Below, piece by piece: positions 61,052-64,000 of a stretch of DNA of 64,000 nt. The DNA lies in assembly GCA_016934985.1 (NCBI GenBank), contig JAFGRU010000027.1, positions 1 to 64,000 on the forward strand. Direction: 5' to 3'. This DNA is from Deltaproteobacteria bacterium. GTDB lineage: Bacteria; Desulfobacterota; Desulfuromonadia; Desulfuromonadales; JAAYDE01. The notes beneath the pieces are model-generated. The model was not told the DNA's origin, did no database searches, and worked only from the letters and a program-made list of their open reading frames with translations. The position numbers were made by a program, and so were the translations under genes. Numbering within the stretch: position 1 is the first letter of the stretch; each line of letters starts with the position of its first letter.

Positions 61052-62503
61052 ATGAATAAAATTAATGAAAAAAATATTCTCCTGGTCCACCCGCTGGGTT
61101 ATCAGGTCGAAGCGGCGAGCCGTGATATTTCACGCAAGGCCAATATCATGCCGCCATTGGGGTTGGCCAGTATCGCAGCCTACCTCGACCGGGCCGGGTT
61201 CTGCCCTTATATCCTCGATTGTTATGCTCACCCGAATGCGGATGGCCGGTTGTGCGATTTGCTGAAAAGCCTTCGCCCCGCCCTGGTAGGTTTCAGTTGC
61301 ACGACGGCGAGTTTTCACGATGCCCTGCGTCAGGCGCACAGGGTTAAACAGGAACTCCCACAGAGCCGGGTTGTGTTCGGCGGGCCGCACGTTTCTGCCT
61401 TAAAAGAGAAAATCCTCGAATTTTCCAAAGCGATTGATTTTGTCGTTATCGGTGAGGGGGAGCAGACCATGTTGGAACTTGCGCAATCCGGTGGTGAAGA
61501 ACCGGCCGGGGTTGCCGGCCTGGTCTGGCGGGCGGCTGACGGCAGTATTGTCAATAACGGTTACCGCCGGGAGGCTCTGGTGCTCGATGATCTCCCTTTC
61601 CCTGCTTATGAAAAACTGGCCGGATACCCGGATGCTTACAAACTCCCGATCTTTAACTATCCTAAAATCCCCAACAGCAGTTGTATTTCCAGCCGCGGTT
61701 GCCCCTACAGCTGCAGTTATTGTGACCGCAGCGTTTTCAGGTCCACCTTTCGCTATAATTCAGCCGACTATTTATATCGGCACCTGCATTATCTTCATGA
61801 ACGGTTCGGCATCCGGCATATCAATTTTTATGACGACCAGTTCACTTTCCATCGCGGGCGGGTGGAGGAGTTTTGCCGACTTCTCATGGACCGCCCACTG
61901 GGGATGACCTTCAATTGTGCCGTGCGTGCTGAGCATGTTGATCGGGAACTGCTGCAGCTCATGAAAGCGGCCGGCTGCTGGATGGTGAGCCTGGGTATCG
62001 AAAGCGGGGATGAACAGCTGCTTTCCCGGCACCGGCAGAATGCCGACCTTGAGCGGCTTGCTGAGACTATTCGTACCATCAAATCGTGCGGAATCCGGAC
62101 CAAGGGGCTGCTTATGATGGGCTTGCCGGGAGAGACCCGGGCATCGATACATCGCAGCATGAAATATGTTTTTTCTCTGCCGATTGATGATTTCAACCTG
62201 GCCAAATTCACGCCGTTTCCCGGTTCGCCGATTTATGAGAATATCGACCGGTTCGGCAGTTTTGAAGAAGATTGGCAAAAAATGGACTGTATGCACTTCC
62301 AGTTTGTGCCCCAGGGCATGGAGAAGGAGCAGATGGAGAAGCTGTTTATCAAATTTTATAGAAGGCATTTTATGCGCAACCGGGTACTGTTCGGCTATTT
62401 GACCATGCTTTGGAAATCGCCCGACAGCTGGCGGCGCTTTGCTGCTGATGTAGGTCAGTTTTTGAGGTTTGCCTTTACCAACAAACGTTATGGCGGGGCC
62501 TGA
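61052..62503 (+). CDS. Radical SAM enzyme 3, cobalamin-type, 483 aa
   Basis: ATG 61052 follows a T-run without a clear ribosome site. The N-terminal B12-binding domain (residues 8-150) has MPPLGLASIAAYLDRAGFCP, VVFGGPHVSALKE and FVVIGEGEQTMLEL, the features of cobalamin-dependent radical SAM enzymes. The cluster motif is Cys217-x3-Cys221-x2-Cys224 (RGCPYSCSYCDRS). It is followed by INFYDDQFTFHRGRVEEFCR, WMVSLGIESGDEQLL and TKGLLMMGLPGETRASI. The pattern is that of HpnJ/BchE-type class B enzymes acting on lipids or pigments. The substrate is unknown. Confidence 0.88.
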   Translation: MNKINEKNILLVHPLGYQVEAASRDISRKANIMPPLGLASIAAYLDRAGFCPYILDCYAHPNADGRLCDLLKSLRPALVGFSCTTASFHDALRQAHRVKQELPQSRVVFGGPHVSALKEKILEFSKAIDFVVIGEGEQTMLELAQSGGEEPAGVAGLVWRAADGSIVNNGYRREALVLDDLPFPAYEKLAGYPDAYKLPIFNYPKIPNSSCISSRGCPYSCSYCDRSVFRSTFRYNSADYLYRHLHYLHERFGIRHINFYDDQFTFHRGRVEEFCRLLMDRPLGMTFNCAVRAEHVDRELLQLMKAAGCWMVSLGIESGDEQLLSRHRQNADLERLAETIRTIKSCGIRTKGLLMMGLPGETRASIHRSMKYVFSLPIDDFNLAKFTPFPGSPIYENIDRFGSFEEDWQKMDCMHFQFVPQGMEKEQMEKLFIKFYRRHFMRNRVLFGYLTMLWKSPDSWRRFAADVGQFLRFAFTNKRYGGA

Positions 62504-62561
62504 AGAAGAAAATTGATGTCATTAAATTTTTCTGGGTCCTTTAAAAAATTCCCGCCCTGCA

Positions 62562-62798
62562 TTGCCAAACCCCTGGCAATCTGCAACGGGTTTGATAGGG
62601 GGCGGACATGATGTGCTACTGGCAATCAACTGGGACCGGGGAGTCTGTCTTTGTGATTGCCAACCTGAACCGGTAGCTGGAAGTTTGAAACAGGAAAGTT
62701 TAGCATCGCTCTGGAATGGGCCGGCCATGCGCGAACATCGCCGGCGCATGGTCAGTCAGTACCCGCCCCGGGAATGCATGATCTGTCCAAGATTTTAA
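62562..62798 (+). pseudogene. SPASM-domain fragment of a radical SAM protein
   Basis: A reading frame ending at 62798 has the look of a SPASM tail: LLAINWDRGVCLCDCQPEPV, then AGSLKQESLASLWNGPAM, REHRRRMVSQYPPRECMICP. In SPASM proteins Cys residues in this layout bind auxiliary 4Fe-4S clusters. Only about 60 residues are recognisable. The radical SAM core is absent, the best start is a TTG without a ribosome site, and a second frame just upstream (from ATG 62516) ends at about 62610, as if a frameshift had occurred. It is most likely the remnant of a fourth radical SAM gene, but a small free-standing SPASM protein cannot be excluded. Confidence 0.55.
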
Positions 62799-62826
62799 CC
62801 AGGGGACGACGGTCAACAAAAGTTTT

Positions 62827-64000
62827 ATGGACGAGCGGATTAAAGTCATAGTCGCCATTCCGGTATATAACCATGCAGGAACCATTCGGCAGGTTGCTGA
62901 GGGTGTTTTGCGTCATTATGGCCAGGTACTTGTGGTCGATGACGGTAGCGCTGAACCTGTTGCTCCCCTGCTTGAGGATCTTGCCGTTGAAGTGCTGGCG
63001 CATTCCCGAAATAAAGGGAAGGGGGCGGCCATTCGGTCAGCAGCGGCCTGGGCGTTGGAACATGGTTATACGCACATGATCTGCCTTGATGCGGATGGCC
63101 AGCATGATCCGAATGATTTGCCGGTTTTTTTTAGTGAAATTGCCCAACACCCGAAAGCGTTAATTGTCGGCCACCGGGATTTTTCGCATGAATCGGTCCC
63201 CGGGTCCTCACGTTTCGGGCGGAAGTTTTCCAATTTCTGGCTGCGGCTTCAGACCGGAATCCGGCTCAAAGACTGCCAGAGTGGTTTTCGTGCCTATCCG
63301 CTCTTTGTTTTCGAACATCTAAGTTTCTGGACGCGAAAGTACAATTTCGAGATTGAAGTGCTGGTTCGCTCGGCCTGGGCGGGAGTGGAGTTGCGGGATG
63401 TCGATATCTCGGTCTATTATCCTTGCGGTGAAGAACGGATTTCGCACTTCCGCCTTTTCATGGATAATTGGCGTCTGACGATGCTCAATACCCATTTGAC
63501 ATTGCGCTCGGTCGTTCCTTGGCCGCACCGCAAAATTATTGAGAGGGAATCCTCTGACAAGAAATCTGTCCAAACGGTTTCGGTCGTGCATCCTATGCGT
63601 TCAATCCGCCAGCTCCTCAGGGAAAACAGCTCTCCGGAACGTTTGGCGGTCGCGGCCGGCGTCGGGGTTTTGCTCGGCACTTTGCCCCTGGTCTTCTGCC
63701 ATACGGTAGTTATTCTGTTCGTCTGCGGCTTTTTCAATTTGAACAAAGTCGCAGCGGTCAGCAGCAGCCAGTTCTGTATGCCGCCGGTTGTCCCGGCGCT
63801 CTGCATTGAGCTTGGCTATTACCTGCGTCATGGCGAGTGGCTGACAGAGTTGTCACTGCAGACCCTCGGCTATCAGGCCCCACAGCGGTTTTTTGAATGG
63901 ATTATCGGTTCACTGGTGCTGGCCCCCCTGTTGGCTGTGGTGGTTTGGGCACTTACCCTGTTTCTGGCTTTGATAATTGTGAAAAAAGATGAACAAACCG
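62827..64000 (+). CDS. GT2 glycosyltransferase - DUF2062 membrane fusion (3' end outside window)
   Basis: The frame is open from ATG 62827 to the right edge (391 codons). Residues about 5-210 form a GT-A family 2 domain of the dolichyl-phosphate-mannose-synthase type (KVIVAIPVYNHAGTIRQVAE, VVDDGS, ICLDADGQHDP with the DxD metal site, KDCQSGFRAY). Residues about 255-390 match DUF2062 (LAVAAGVGVLLGTLPLVFCH, several membrane spans, SSQFCMPPVVPALCIELGYY). Glycosyltransferases with this tail occur in aryl polyene clusters and in lipid-linked sugar synthesis. It may glycosylate the polyene lipid or make its headgroup. More domains could follow beyond the edge. Confidence 0.87.
   Translation, partial: MDERIKVIVAIPVYNHAGTIRQVAEGVLRHYGQVLVVDDGSAEPVAPLLEDLAVEVLAHSRNKGKGAAIRSAAAWALEHGYTHMICLDADGQHDPNDLPVFFSEIAQHPKALIVGHRDFSHESVPGSSRFGRKFSNFWLRLQTGIRLKDCQSGFRAYPLFVFEHLSFWTRKYNFEIEVLVRSAWAGVELRDVDISVYYPCGEERISHFRLFMDNWRLTMLNTHLTLRSVVPWPHRKIIERESSDKKSVQTVSVVHPMRSIRQLLRENSSPERLAVAAGVGVLLGTLPLVFCHTVVILFVCGFFNLNKVAAVSSSQFCMPPVVPALCIELGYYLRHGEWLTELSLQTLGYQAPQRFFEWIIGSLVLAPLLAVVVWALTLFLALIIVKKDEQT

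Overview
The window looks like a piece of chromosome from an anaerobic or facultatively anaerobic Gram-negative bacterium. A deltaproteobacterial (Desulfuromonadales / Geobacter-like) origin fits best. The reasons are the very large 2-hydroxyacyl-CoA dehydratase-type activase, an EAL-HDOD signalling protein, several cobalamin/radical-SAM enzymes, an ABC-dependent Kps-type capsule and envelope proteins with outer-membrane signatures. The taxonomic call is an inference; no rRNA or other marker gene is present. I see no tRNA, rRNA, CRISPR array or replication origin.

Region A (1-8408, minus strand) is a three-gene secreted/outer-membrane operon: a 751-residue protein with a beta-barrel-like C-terminal half, a 418-residue exported protein, and a giant exported protein with IPT/TIG and PKD-like domains that runs off the left edge (at least 1566 residues). 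Region B (9359-16638) holds xthA, an EAL-HDOD protein behind a strongly structured leader, and, convergently, a 1580-residue CoA-dehydratase activase-like protein.

Region C (17224-40827, plus strand) is an ABC-transporter-dependent capsule locus. A small lipoprotein and kpsM-kpsT-kpsE-kpsD come first. About 15 kb of glycosyltransferases, methyltransferases and multidomain fusion proteins follow, including a GT29 sialyltransferase-like gene. The locus ends with the Kdo-linker transferases kpsC and kpsS. Its middle (about 23.9-31.4 kb) is clearly more AT-rich, carries a frameshifted IS3-type transposase remnant, and contains a repeated DPIxHYxxFGxxxGRNPS-type module. This suggests a swapped-in serotype-specific core. 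A minus-strand aminoglycoside-phosphotransferase-like gene (40978-41967) separates it from the next region.

Region D (42745 to the right edge, plus strand) is a tightly overlapping aryl-polyene-type pigment/lipid cluster. It has a ketoreductase, three active ketosynthases, a ketosynthase-like chain-length-factor protein without the catalytic Cys, one ACP, two hotdog dehydratase-like proteins, a thioesterase, an aryl-acid:CoA/ACP ligase, an aromatic amino acid (probably tyrosine) ammonia lyase, an acyltransferase, and a LolA / MMPL-exporter / DUF3261-lipoprotein export set. Unusually, it also carries a CrtI-like FAD oxidoreductase and three successive cobalamin-type radical-SAM enzymes, and it ends in a GT2-DUF2062 fusion. 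The likely logic is: tyrosine is deaminated to 4-coumarate, which is activated and loaded on the ACP. It is then extended by KS/KR/DH cycles to an aryl polyene, modified by the FAD and radical-SAM enzymes, attached to a lipid and exported to the outer membrane. The radical-SAM/FAD extension is the best candidate here for undescribed chemistry.
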